Origin: Stenotrophomonas acidaminiphila
GTDB lineage: Bacteria > Pseudomonadota > Gammaproteobacteria > Xanthomonadales > Xanthomonadaceae
Reading direction: 5' to 3'
Length of the DNA stretch: 64,000 bases
Assembly: GCF_001431595.1 (NCBI RefSeq)
Contig: NZ_LDJO01000005.1
Location: forward strand, 1-64,000
Of the stretch, positions 13,848 through 23,084 are shown in pieces; the stretch's first letter is position 1, and each line of letters opens with the position of its first letter. The translations under genes and the position numbers were made by a program. A model generated the notes under the pieces. That model saw only the letters and a program-made list of their open reading frames with translations. It did no database searches and was not told the DNA's origin.

Positions 13848-16034
13848 ATGTCGGGGAAACAGCCGGTCGAGGTACTGCTTCGCCCAGCGGTGGAGCTATA
13901 CACCGTTGCCGCATGCGCGGGCGCCGCGTTTCTGTCCCTGGTGGCCCCATGGTCGCTCGCGCTGAGCCCGTCCATGGGCGTCGGCAGCGCGCTGGCGTTC
14001 GGCGCCTACGGCGCGATCCGCTACCGCGATGCCCGCGTCATCCTGCGCTACCGGCGCAACATCCGCCGCCTGCCGCGCTACGTGATGACCAGCAAGGACG
14101 TGCCGGTCAGCCAGCAGCGGCTGTTCGTGGGGCGCGGTTTCCTGTGGGAGCAGAAGCACACCCATAGGCTGATGCAGACGTACCGGCCGGAGTTCCGCCG
14201 CTACGTCGAGCCGACGCCGGCCTACCGGCTGGCTCGACGGCTGGAAGAACGATTGGAGTTCGCGCCGTTCCCGCTGTCTGGGCTGTCCGCGCTTACCGGC
14301 TGGGACGTGCCTTTCAACCCGGTGCAGCCGCTTCCGCCCGTGGGCGGCTTGCCCCGTCTGCACGGCATCGAGCCCGACGAGGTGGACGTCAGCTTGCCGC
14401 TCGGCGAGCGCGTCGGTCACTCGCTGGTGCTGGGCACCACGCGCGTCGGCAAGACCCGGCTGGCCGAACTGTTCGTGACCCAGGACATCCGGCGCGTGAA
14501 CGCCGCGGGCGAGCACGAGGTGGTGATCGTCATTGACCCCAAGGGCGATGCCGATCTCCTGAAGAGGATGTACGTCGAGGCCAAGCGCGCGGGCCGCGAA
14601 GGCGAGTTCTACGTCTTTCATTTGGGCTGGCCGGACATTTCCGCGCGCTACAACGCCGTGGGGCGCTTCGGCCGCATCAGCGAGGTGGCCACCCGCGTCG
14701 CGGGGCAGCTTTCCGGCGAAGGCAACAGCGCGGCGTTCCGCGAGTTCGCCTGGCGCTTCGTCAACATCATCGCGCGCGCCCTGGTGGAACTGGGACAGCG
14801 ACCGGACTACATGCTGATCCAGCGGCACGTCATCAACATCGACGCGCTGTTCATCGAGTACGCCCAGCATTACTTCGCCAAGACCGAGCCCAAGGCCTGG
14901 GAGGTGATCGTCCAGATCGAGGCCAAGCTCAACGAGAAGAACATTCCGCGCAACATGATCGGGCGCGAGAAGCGCGTGGTGGCGCTGGAGCAGTACCTCT
15001 CGCAGGCACGCAACTATGACCCGGTGCTGGATGGTCTGCGCTCTGCTGTCCGATACGACAAGACCTATTTCGACAAGATCGTCGCCAGCCTCTTGCCGCT
15101 GCTGGAGAAGCTCACCAGCGGCAAGATCGCGCAGCTCCTGGCCCCGAACTACTCCGACCTGGCCGACCCGCGCCCGATCTTCGATTGGATGCAGATCATC
15201 CGTAAGAGGGCCATCGTCTATGTGGGCCTGGATGCACTCTCCGACGCCGAGGTCGCCGCAGCGGTCGGCAACTCGATGTTCAGCGATCTCGTGTCGGTCG
15301 CCGGGCATATCTACAAGCACGGGATCGACGACGGCCTGCCGGGCGCATCGGCCGGTGCGCGCGTGCCCATCAATGTCCACGCCGACGAATTCAACGAGTT
15401 GATGGGCGACGAGTTCATTCCATTGATCAACAAGGGGGGTGGCGCAGGCCTCCAGGTCACCGCGTACACGCAGACCCTCTCGGACATCGAGGCCCGCATC
15501 GGCAACCGCGCCAAGGCCGGTCAGGTGATCGGCAACTTCAACAACCTGTTCATGCTGCGTGTGCGCGAAACCGCGACCGCTGAACTGCTGACTCGGCAAC
15601 TGCCGAAGGTCGAGGTCTATACCACCACCATCGTCAGCGGCGCGACCGACAGCTCCGACATTCGCGGGGCGACGGATTTCACGTCGAACACCCAGGACCG
15701 CATCAGCATGTCCAGCGTGCCGATGATCGAGCCGTCGCACGTCGTCGGCCTGCCCAAGGGCCAGTGCTTCGCGCTGCTGCAGGGCGGCCAGCTTTGGAAA
15801 GTGCGCATGCCGCTGCCGGCCCCGGACCCGGACGAGGTGATGCCGGCAGACTTGCAGCAACTGGCCGGGTACATGCGCCAGAGCTACAGCGAAGCGACGC
15901 AGTGGTGGGAGTTCACCAGCGCCCCGGCATTGCAGGACGCAGCCTTGCCTGATGATCTGCTGGATGACGCCGCGCTAGCCGAACCGGCCGCCTTTGGCGC
16001 AGGCGATACGGATAGCGACGAGGCAGCGCCATGA
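13848..16034 (+). CDS. traD: Conjugative coupling protein TraD
   Basis: This 728-residue protein is the type IV coupling ATPase of the SXT/ICE TraD group. Two N-terminal membrane helices (about residues 15-60: TVAACAGAAFLSLVAPW and SMGVGSALAFGAYGAI) anchor it. Walker A is LGTTRVGKTRL (residues 195-205) and Walker B is VVIVIDPKGDADLL. The downstream segment NVHADEFNELMGDEFIPLINKGGGAGLQVTAYTQT (read in two parts) matches the TraD motor core. It links the relaxase-DNA complex to the secretion channel and drives DNA export. It overlaps the following PFL_4697-family gene by 4 bases. Confidence 0.93.
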   Translation: MSGKQPVEVLLRPAVELYTVAACAGAAFLSLVAPWSLALSPSMGVGSALAFGAYGAIRYRDARVILRYRRNIRRLPRYVMTSKDVPVSQQRLFVGRGFLWEQKHTHRLMQTYRPEFRRYVEPTPAYRLARRLEERLEFAPFPLSGLSALTGWDVPFNPVQPLPPVGGLPRLHGIEPDEVDVSLPLGERVGHSLVLGTTRVGKTRLAELFVTQDIRRVNAAGEHEVVIVIDPKGDADLLKRMYVEAKRAGREGEFYVFHLGWPDISARYNAVGRFGRISEVATRVAGQLSGEGNSAAFREFAWRFVNIIARALVELGQRPDYMLIQRHVINIDALFIEYAQHYFAKTEPKAWEVIVQIEAKLNEKNIPRNMIGREKRVVALEQYLSQARNYDPVLDGLRSAVRYDKTYFDKIVASLLPLLEKLTSGKIAQLLAPNYSDLADPRPIFDWMQIIRKRAIVYVGLDALSDAEVAAAVGNSMFSDLVSVAGHIYKHGIDDGLPGASAGARVPINVHADEFNELMGDEFIPLINKGGGAGLQVTAYTQTLSDIEARIGNRAKAGQVIGNFNNLFMLRVRETATAELLTRQLPKVEVYTTTIVSGATDSSDIRGATDFTSNTQDRISMSSVPMIEPSHVVGLPKGQCFALLQGGQLWKVRMPLPAPDPDEVMPADLQQLAGYMRQSYSEATQWWEFTSAPALQDAALPDDLLDDAALAEPAAFGAGDTDSDEAAP

Positions 16035-16780
16035 GCGACGCGGCCAGCACCACCCAGCGAGAGCAGAACCGCCGTCGGGGTTTGATTATCGGCACGATAA
16101 CGCTGCCATTTCGGCTGCTCGGGGTGCTGATCGGCTCGCTGCTGTTCTCGATCGTGATGGAGTGCGTCGGCATGCACCTGTTCTGGAAGGATCAGGGCTG
16201 GCGCCATTCCCAGCAGATGTTGCAGTACGAGCTGGGGCATCTGTCCAGCCACTTCACGCGCAGCGTCGTCGTACAGGAGCCGGGCCGCACGGCGCACGAA
16301 CTGGTGGATACCGGCTACGAATGGGTTTTCGTGCGCTCGGGGCTGCTGGAGCGTATGAGCCAGACTGCCGAGCGTGCGCGCACGCCCAGCCAGGGGCAGA
16401 CGCTCAATTTCCGCTACTACATCAGTCAGGTCTATGTCTGGGCCGAGAACTACCTGATTGCCGCGGCCTTCACCACCCTCACGTTCCTGGTGCGCCTGCT
16501 GGTTCTGGTGCTCACGCTGCCGCTGATCTTCACCGCGGCGTTCGTCGGCCTGATCGACGGTCTTGTGCGGCGGGACGTGCGCCGGTTCGGCGCGGGCCGG
16601 GAATCCGGCTTCATCTACCACCGCGCGAAGGCGAGCCTGATGCCGCTGGCCGTGCTGCCGTGGATCACGTACCTGGCCTTGCCGATCTCGGTGCATCCAC
16701 TGCTGATCCTGCTGCCCAGCGCCGCCTTGCTGGGACTGGCCGTGAGCCTGACTGCGGGTAGCTTCAAGAAGTACTTATAA
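16031..16780 (+). CDS. PFL_4697-family membrane protein (TIGR03747, DUF4400)
   Basis: This 249-residue inner-membrane protein belongs to TIGR03747. Hydrophobic segments are at about residues 20-42 (TLPFRLLGVLIGSLLFSIV), 140-175 (AAAFTTLTFLVRLLVLVLTL and FTAAFVGLIDGLVRRD) and 205-240. The conserved part GLIDGLVRRDVRRFGAGRESGFIYHRAK lies between membrane helices. It is translationally coupled to traD and ends at a hairpin. It is the last core gene before the cargo island; in this ICE family the site after this gene is a cargo insertion point. Confidence 0.88.
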   Translation: MSDAASTTQREQNRRRGLIIGTITLPFRLLGVLIGSLLFSIVMECVGMHLFWKDQGWRHSQQMLQYELGHLSSHFTRSVVVQEPGRTAHELVDTGYEWVFVRSGLLERMSQTAERARTPSQGQTLNFRYYISQVYVWAENYLIAAAFTTLTFLVRLLVLVLTLPLIFTAAFVGLIDGLVRRDVRRFGAGRESGFIYHRAKASLMPLAVLPWITYLALPISVHPLLILLPSAALLGLAVSLTAGSFKKYL

Positions 16781-16789
16781 CCACACACA

Positions 16790-16813
16790 GCACCGAATAT
16801 CGACGTTCGGTGC
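16790..16813. terminator. Hairpin between convergent core and cargo genes
   Basis: GCACCGAA (16790-16797) and TTCGGTGC (16806-16813) form a perfect 8-bp stem with an 8-base loop. It lies between the end of the PFL_4697-family gene and the end of the minus-strand cargo operon. AT-rich sequence flanks it on the right. It could stop transcription from both sides. Confidence 0.55.
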
Positions 16814-16833
16814 ATATTTAGAACCGAAAGAGA

Positions 16834-18588
16834 TCAAGAGCTCTCCGTCCGGAGCAGCCACTCAATCTGTCGCCGTGCTGTGGAGATGATCTGTCCAAAG
16901 ATTCGCTCCTCAACATCCGGCTCACGATTTCCAGTAGGAAAGTCGGCAGACCTGCCTCCACCGACCAACAAAACCTGAACAGCAGAGCCAACGTACTTTG
17001 TCAGTTCATGCCTATAGCCGATTGCCTGTACGTAATCACCGTGATTCAGCGCGTGGCTTGGCCGTTTGAATTCGATCAATAAGTACTTGCCGCTCAGATT
17101 CTCGTTGAGAAGCAGGTCAGGACGTTTGTCGGCCTTGTCTCCCGTATAGACCTTCCCAAGAACATCTTCCACTTGTCGCCGCAATGTGCTGTTTGAGCTG
17201 AACAGGGAATACTCCGGACCAAACACCCACAAGTTACGTTCCAGGGCTTTGTGCAAGACGGCCTCGGTAGTTGTTGCGTCACGAACAAGCAGTTCCAGTT
17301 GATCAAGAAAAACTTGGCGCGCTGCGGCTTGCTGAACCAGGAATGCCATCTCTGCCAAGCCAAACTCATCCAGCCGCTCGGCCACCACTGCAACGTCGCT
17401 CGAAGTTGCTTCCGCAATGTGCTCAAGAAGAATACGGTAATCGGATCGTTCCATTGCCTCCAGCAACACATTCACCACCGGCTCGACCTTGCTCTCCGGT
17501 TCGCCGTAATACTTGTCGAGGATTTTCTTGATCGCCCGATCTGCAAAAACCCTTTTGTGTTCCGGCAGCGCTGAGAGTCGAGTAAGGATCGCTTTTTGCA
17601 GTCGAGCCTGTGCAAGCTGGATCTCTTGCCGGTACTGCTGCTCATAAGCCTCCCGGAGAATGGGCTGGACGTATGCCTCAACCTCCTTCAAAAGTTCACT
17701 ATTCTCAACGGCAGCATCCCAACCAGCAGTGATGTGATCGCGCAGTCCGTCCGCCTCGACTTCGCCGTAGAGCTTGCGAAGTAACTTGCGCGGGAAGTCA
17801 TCCCGTTGATCCAAGCCAAAGAATCCTGGCCGCCCCACGGCCTTGCCATCCACGCGCAAGGTAATGCCAGGCTGACGCAATCCTGACTTGCCATCGCTGA
17901 TAGAGAACCGCAGTTTCACCTTGCCCACATTTGGCAAGGACTGATCCTGCTCTGCATAACGCCCTGATACGTCGTCAACATCCAGACGCTTGTCGTCAAC
18001 CGTGATCGCGAAGTCATCCTGCCGACCGTAATCCTGTAACAGGATCTGGCGTAGGCGGTTGGCATCCGGGTAAGCCAAACCCTGGTGCAAGTCGTTGAGC
18101 GTAATGGTTGTCCCGTGGAGTTCGGGCGCGCACGGTTCGCTGTGCAAGCTGATATCCAACTGCTCGATATCTTCAACGCGCGCAAGGTCATCCAAGCGCA
18201 GCGAAATCCGGCACAGGCGGCCGCGCGCACGCGTTTCGAGCATCATGGTGGCCGCCGCCATGAGGCCAGAAAACTTGCCGATGCCTTTTCTGCCCTTGAC
18301 CGGGCGGCTCTTCCCGGCGGTACGTTCTCCGCGCCGTGAGCGGCGATCGGATGCAATGGCCAAATAATGCCGCCGCAGCTCCTCTTCGGTCATACCGCTT
18401 CCATCGTCCTCAATGACGATGGAGCCACCGCTCAGTGGCTTCGGGAGAGTGACAGATACGTGCTCGGCGTCGGCATCCCACGCGTTATCGACGAGCTCCT
18501 TCAACGCCCGCTCTGATGACGGGTATTCCTGACTCAGCAATGTGGCGAGTCGGGAATCAACCTGAAAACGCAGCTGGGCACGGCTCAT
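16834..18588 (-). CDS. GHKL-type ATPase fused to a PD-(D/E)XK nuclease-like domain
   Basis: This 584-residue protein joins two modules. The N-terminal GHKL ATPase (as in Hsp90, MutL and MORC) shows the N-box LKELVDNAWDADA (Glu31, Asn35), the G1 box IEDDGSGMT and the G2 box GRKGIGKFSGLMAA. After a helical middle, the C-terminus has RPDLLLN (Asp491), LLIEFKRP (Glu506, Lys508) and YVQAIGYRHEL, the D-ExK-Q pattern of restriction-like nucleases and similar to Shedu-type domains. It lies 17 bases after res in the same direction, last in the cargo operon. A DNA-cutting effector gated by ATP is likely, but this is inference. Base composition is visibly more AT-rich than the ICE core, which supports transfer. 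Confidence 0.82.
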   Translation of the reverse strand: MSRAQLRFQVDSRLATLLSQEYPSSERALKELVDNAWDADAEHVSVTLPKPLSGGSIVIEDDGSGMTEEELRRHYLAIASDRRSRRGERTAGKSRPVKGRKGIGKFSGLMAAATMMLETRARGRLCRISLRLDDLARVEDIEQLDISLHSEPCAPELHGTTITLNDLHQGLAYPDANRLRQILLQDYGRQDDFAITVDDKRLDVDDVSGRYAEQDQSLPNVGKVKLRFSISDGKSGLRQPGITLRVDGKAVGRPGFFGLDQRDDFPRKLLRKLYGEVEADGLRDHITAGWDAAVENSELLKEVEAYVQPILREAYEQQYRQEIQLAQARLQKAILTRLSALPEHKRVFADRAIKKILDKYYGEPESKVEPVVNVLLEAMERSDYRILLEHIAEATSSDVAVVAERLDEFGLAEMAFLVQQAAARQVFLDQLELLVRDATTTEAVLHKALERNLWVFGPEYSLFSSNSTLRRQVEDVLGKVYTGDKADKRPDLLLNENLSGKYLLIEFKRPSHALNHGDYVQAIGYRHELTKYVGSAVQVLLVGGGRSADFPTGNREPDVEERIFGQIISTARRQIEWLLRTESS

Positions 18589-18605
18589 ATCAACGCTCCT
18601 TCAAA

Positions 18606-21356
18606 TCAGTCCTTCACTTCGAACCGCAGGAAATCGGCCAGCCGCTTCGACTCTGCGATTTCATCGTGTGGCACCAGGATGTATTTCCACGGCTTGCCAC
18701 CGACGTTTCTGGCGTGATCTGAAGCGTATTTGCACCAGCGCAATGCCGCCGCAGCCTTGGCGACGACTTCATCCGATTTCAGATCGTCGCGCTTCTTGGT
18801 CTCGGCCAGCAGGATGAACGCATCCATTTCCACCACGAAATCCGGCACGTACTCCGGCTGCTCGGTGCCGAGCTTGTAGTAGATCTGGAACTGTCCCTTC
18901 GCGGGCTTGAACCACTTGTTCGCGTCGCGTTCGAGGATGACGGCGAAGCGGCGCTCGGTGTCCGAGTCGAACTTTTGCAATGGGTAAAGGCACTTGGTGA
19001 ACCCGCCGAACAGCATCTGCTTGATGCGGCCCACGTCCTCCACCGTTTCGCGGAAATGGCGCGGGGCTTGTCCCGCCGTAGCGGTGTAGTTGCAGGCTTT
19101 CAGTTCCGTGAAGCCGCGACTGACCTGCACCTCGAACTCGGTCGCTTCCTCGAAGAAGTGCGCCATCATCTGCGAGTGGATTTCCTTTGCGATGGTCTTG
19201 CGCTGCCCATTCAGCACGTTGACCGCCTCGGATTCCGAGAGGTAGCTCTGCAGGTGCCGCACCATCTGGCCCGCCAGGTCATAGAGCAGGTCGGCGTGGG
19301 TGAAGTAGTCGATGTCGTCGAAGTCCACCAGCGCGTGGACGATGTAGTCCTCCGGGCGCTGTTCTTTCAGGCCGATTTCCGCCGCCAGCGCAAATTGTTC
19401 GTTGGTGCGCAGCATCTGGCCGACGATCTCGCGCTCGCCCGGTTGCAGGCGAAGCTGGCTCACGTCCAGCAAGAACGGGCGAAAGCCGGTCGTGACCTCA
19501 CCCTTGGGTACAACGGCAATGCGCGGGATGTCGATAGTCTGTCGCACCACGATCTCGGTGGTCTTGGCTACCACTTTGGTCAGATCAATCACCGGTGCCG
19601 CATCGTCCGCGCCTGCCAGCAGGTTGCCCTGCATCGGCTTCAGGCGTTCTGCCACCTCCGCTTGAATGACCTTCTGCACCTCGGGCGTGAGCAGTGCGCC
19701 ACTGGTCGGCACTAGATCACGCTGCGTCTCCAGCTTGCCGATGACTTCGATCACCACGCGCGCCGCTTGCTTCTCGGCCTCGGTGGTGAACACCGGCGTC
19801 GGCGCGGGTTTTGCCTCGCCACCATCCGAGTCAGAGTAGGCAGCCGCCGAGGCTGGATCAACTGCGGGCGCGGCATCCGCCAGTCCAAGCCGCGCTGCAG
19901 CACCGGAGCCGACCTGCACGCTTACCTTCTTGTCGTCGGCACTGGGCACGTCGAGGATGATCTGCTTCAGGCGAATCGGCGAATCGCCACGGTTGGCCTC
20001 GTCGATGATCTCCTGAAACTTGTCGTGGGCAACGATGTTCAGGCGATCCACCGCCGCCACGCCGGTGCGCTTGCCATAAGGCAGGCGCAGGCCGCGCCCG
20101 ATGCTCTGCTCGATCAGCGTGCGCGCGTTGGCGGCGCGCAGCGGCACGATGGTGTAGAGGTTGGTCACGTCCCAGCCCTCCTTGAGCATGTTGACGTGAA
20201 TCACGATCTCGGTCGGCTCGTCCACACTCTCCACAGCCAGCAGGCGCGAAATCATCTCTTCCTCTTCCGCGCCGGTGCGGCTGGAATCGACCTGGATCAC
20301 CTTGCCCGCGTAACGCCCTTCGTAGAAGGCTTCCGATTCCAGAAGTGCCAAAAGACTCGCAGCGTGCGTGGTGTCGCGTGCGATGACGAGCATGAAGGGC
20401 TTCACCGGCTTGACACCGTTCTCGCGGGCATAAGTGAGCAGCTCGACCTTCGTGGTTTCGTGCAAGCGCACGCCGTCTTCCAGCTTGGTCTTCTCCACTT
20501 CTTCCGGCGTGTGGTCGCTGGCCTTGAAGTTGCGTTGGGTGACAACCGCAGGCTCCTTGACGAAACCATCCTCCATCGCCCGCGCCAGCGGGTAGTCCAT
20601 CACCACGTTCTTGAACGGCACCGGCCCCTTGCTGCTTTCGACGAACGGCGTCGCCGTTACTTCCAGGCCGAACAGCGGCTTCAGCTCGTTGATGGCACGC
20701 ACGCCCGCGCTGGCGCGGTAGCGGTGCGATTCGTCCATCAACAGCACCAGATCGGGCAGGTTCGCCAAGTGGTTGAAGTAGCTGTCGCCCAGCACTTCCT
20801 TCATCCGCTTGATGCGCGGCTCCTTGCCGCCGCGCACTTCGGAGTTGATCTTGGAGATGTTGAAGATGTTGACGCGCACGTCGTGGGCGAAACCCTGCGG
20901 TTGGTCGTCCACCGCTGCGCCAGTCTGGTCGTAGTTGTCACCGGTGATGATCAGCGGTGGCTGCTGCGCAAACTCGGCAATGCCCTTGAACACGTACTTC
21001 GGCGTGTTGCGTGTGAAGTCCGTGATCAGCTTGTTGTAGATGGTCAGGTTGGGCGCGAGCACGAAGAAGTTGTTGATGCCATGCGCCAGATGCAAATAGG
21101 CGATGAACGCGCCCATCAACCGCGTCTTGCCGACGCCCGTGGCCAGCGCGAAGCACAGCGAGGGAAACTCGCGCTCAAAGTCCTCCAGCGTGGGGAACTC
21201 GGCCTTCAGCGTGGAAAGAACGGCGGCGATATCCCGCTCATGGCCCAAGAGGTCAGGCGAGGTTTCGAGCGCGCGAACCAAGCGTTTGAGAGATTCCTCC
21301 TGCGGCGGGCGCAGCGACAGACGACCGGTGACGGCGTGCAGGACACGGCTGTTCAT
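18606..21356 (-). CDS. res: Type III-like restriction helicase-nuclease Res
   Basis: This 916-residue protein is a type III-style Res subunit. The helicase part has Walker A FALATGVGKTRLMGA (about residues 69-83), motif II VLLMDESHRYRA, motif III LEVTATPF and motif VI SIGRGLRLPYGKR. The C-terminus has a PD-(D/E)XK signature, YVPDFVVEMDAFILLAETKK (Asp839, Glu852, Lys854). ATG 21356 overlaps the Mod stop as TAATG, so the two are translationally coupled. Type III enzymes need Mod and Res together, translocate on DNA from unmethylated sites and cut it. It differs from many Res proteins in a long Ala/Asp-rich insert near residues 480-530. Confidence 0.9.
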   Translation of the reverse strand: MNSRVLHAVTGRLSLRPPQEESLKRLVRALETSPDLLGHERDIAAVLSTLKAEFPTLEDFEREFPSLCFALATGVGKTRLMGAFIAYLHLAHGINNFFVLAPNLTIYNKLITDFTRNTPKYVFKGIAEFAQQPPLIITGDNYDQTGAAVDDQPQGFAHDVRVNIFNISKINSEVRGGKEPRIKRMKEVLGDSYFNHLANLPDLVLLMDESHRYRASAGVRAINELKPLFGLEVTATPFVESSKGPVPFKNVVMDYPLARAMEDGFVKEPAVVTQRNFKASDHTPEEVEKTKLEDGVRLHETTKVELLTYARENGVKPVKPFMLVIARDTTHAASLLALLESEAFYEGRYAGKVIQVDSSRTGAEEEEMISRLLAVESVDEPTEIVIHVNMLKEGWDVTNLYTIVPLRAANARTLIEQSIGRGLRLPYGKRTGVAAVDRLNIVAHDKFQEIIDEANRGDSPIRLKQIILDVPSADDKKVSVQVGSGAAARLGLADAAPAVDPASAAAYSDSDGGEAKPAPTPVFTTEAEKQAARVVIEVIGKLETQRDLVPTSGALLTPEVQKVIQAEVAERLKPMQGNLLAGADDAAPVIDLTKVVAKTTEIVVRQTIDIPRIAVVPKGEVTTGFRPFLLDVSQLRLQPGEREIVGQMLRTNEQFALAAEIGLKEQRPEDYIVHALVDFDDIDYFTHADLLYDLAGQMVRHLQSYLSESEAVNVLNGQRKTIAKEIHSQMMAHFFEEATEFEVQVSRGFTELKACNYTATAGQAPRHFRETVEDVGRIKQMLFGGFTKCLYPLQKFDSDTERRFAVILERDANKWFKPAKGQFQIYYKLGTEQPEYVPDFVVEMDAFILLAETKKRDDLKSDEVVAKAAAALRWCKYASDHARNVGGKPWKYILVPHDEIAESKRLADFLRFEVKD

Positions 21357-23074
21357 TACTCGTTCTCCCCAAACAGACCGCCCTGATTCAAATGCGCAGC
21401 GGGCACTTTCCTGCTCTTGGTTTTCTTGTTCGCTCCGGCGGCTGCCGAGGCATCAACGGGATCGGGCTTGGCCATCGGCAGGTTCGCCACGTTGAGGCTG
21501 TAGTCGTCGTGGCCCCATTCGCAGCGGGCCAGCACCATCTTCGGAATCTTCTTCAAGGTCAGGTTCGGCCAGCGTTCTGCCGCCTTCGCCGCTGTCACGC
21601 CTCGGAAGGCAGAGCAGCAGACCAGCAGGCTCCGGTCGGAACCCACTTCGTCGGAGAGTGCCTGCAACTGGTCGGCAGACAAGTTCTGCGTGGTAACGTA
21701 GATGAAGTCGCGCTCGCTGGAGTGGCCGTGCTGCCACCACTGCACCTCGGAGGGTGCGTAGGTAAAACCTTCCACTTTCGCCAGCGCTTCGGCTAGTTGC
21801 GCGGCGTTGTATTCAGGATTGATGACCGGGTTGCCCCAGCGGTCGTTGACGATCAGGCTGGGCGCGAGGCTGTAGTAGCGGAAGCCGCCTCCGCCTTGCC
21901 AGTTCACGCTTTCCGTGACGCCGCCTTTGTCTTCACCGGCGATGACTTTCTGCAGGCGCGGAATGATGTGCGTGTGACAGTGCTCTCCCAGTTCCACCAT
22001 GATCCAGCGAAGGCCCATCTTGTGCGCGACCGCGCCAGTGGTTCCAGAGCCAGCAAAGGAATCGAGGACAAGATCCCCGGGGTTAGTAGACATATCAAAA
22101 ATGCGCTTCAGCATGTCTTCTGGCTTTGGAGTATCAAAAACATCTTCTCCAAACAATGTCTTTTGATGCGCCTTGGTTTGCCGTGTTGTGTCGAGGTCAT
22201 TCCATATCGTTGGATAAGGCCGCGATGGACTATCCGGTGCAAACTCTCGGGTATACGGAATCCAGCCGGTTTCGCGCTTTTTCCAAATCAACTCGTTTTT
22301 TTCAATCAAATCCTCAACAGAGGTTTTCCCCATTGCCCATCGTGCCTCCCTGCCATCATCGTGAATCGGCAGTACTTCCGTTCCGTCAGGAGCGGTTAAT
22401 GGAAAGAACATCGACGGACGGTCAGAGCGAAGGCTATTCTTGCCGTTCTTTTTCAAGAGACGGTCGCGATACGGTCTGTCAGATTCGGCATCTGGCTTAC
22501 GGTACGCCGCCAATATCGAATCATCGTATTTCTGTCTGAATGGGCGAGATCCAGGAGTTTTCGTAAAACACAACAAATACTCGTGATCTGGCGTGATTGG
22601 TACTTTGTTATCGTTCGGGCTATCTACCTTTTTCCAGATAAACGTCGTGACGAAACAAGCTCGTCCAAACACCTCATCGCACAGCACCTTCAGGTATTGC
22701 GCTTCGTTGTCGTCAATAGTGATCCACAGCGAACCATCATCTGCTAGCAATCGCCGAATGATCTCCAGCCGGTCGCGCATCAGCCCCAGCCAAATGGAGT
22801 GTTCTAATCCATCGTCGTACTGCTTGAACGCGCTGCCTGTGTTGTAAGGCGGGTCAATGAACACGCACTTCACCTTCCCCGAGAAATCTTGCTCGAGAGC
22901 CTTCAGCGCCAGCAGGTTATCTCCGAAGATCAGCCTGTTATCGAAGATATCGTTCTCTGTAACGCGATGCTGGGCGTGGTACGACTTGTCCGGGTCTTCG
23001 AGCAGAATGCGCGGCTCCAGCTTGGGGCGCTTTTCCTTGCCGATCCATGTCAGTTCTAGTTTTTGCTTGCTCAT
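21356..23074 (-). CDS. mod: Type III-like adenine methyltransferase Mod
   Basis: This 572-residue protein is a beta-class N6-adenine methyltransferase of the type III Mod type. Motif IV comes first (VFIDPPYNTGSAF, DPPY at residues 74-77) and motif I later (LDSFAGSGTTGAVAHK). The start is ATG 23074, ten bases after the AIPR stop; the longer open frame runs into that gene. Between the two motifs lies the target-recognition region, which is noticeably AT-richer (about 22080-22720) than either flank. The methylase would mark host sites and provide the specificity subunit for Res. It ends in a basic tail (ANKKTKSRKVPAAH). Confidence 0.92.
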   Translation of the reverse strand: MSKQKLELTWIGKEKRPKLEPRILLEDPDKSYHAQHRVTENDIFDNRLIFGDNLLALKALEQDFSGKVKCVFIDPPYNTGSAFKQYDDGLEHSIWLGLMRDRLEIIRRLLADDGSLWITIDDNEAQYLKVLCDEVFGRACFVTTFIWKKVDSPNDNKVPITPDHEYLLCFTKTPGSRPFRQKYDDSILAAYRKPDAESDRPYRDRLLKKNGKNSLRSDRPSMFFPLTAPDGTEVLPIHDDGREARWAMGKTSVEDLIEKNELIWKKRETGWIPYTREFAPDSPSRPYPTIWNDLDTTRQTKAHQKTLFGEDVFDTPKPEDMLKRIFDMSTNPGDLVLDSFAGSGTTGAVAHKMGLRWIMVELGEHCHTHIIPRLQKVIAGEDKGGVTESVNWQGGGGFRYYSLAPSLIVNDRWGNPVINPEYNAAQLAEALAKVEGFTYAPSEVQWWQHGHSSERDFIYVTTQNLSADQLQALSDEVGSDRSLLVCCSAFRGVTAAKAAERWPNLTLKKIPKMVLARCEWGHDDYSLNVANLPMAKPDPVDASAAAGANKKTKSRKVPAAHLNQGGLFGENE

Positions 23075-23084
23075 GGCATCGCTC

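Noticed and set aside
13896-15860. 654-codon minus-strand open frame opposite traD
   Set aside because: Shadow of traD; composition rich in Val, Asp and His with no domain. TraD motifs on the plus strand decide the case.
19767-21386. 539-codon plus-strand frame opposite res
   Set aside because: Antisense to motif-bearing Res, with no start signal and an unlikely His/Arg/Val-rich product.
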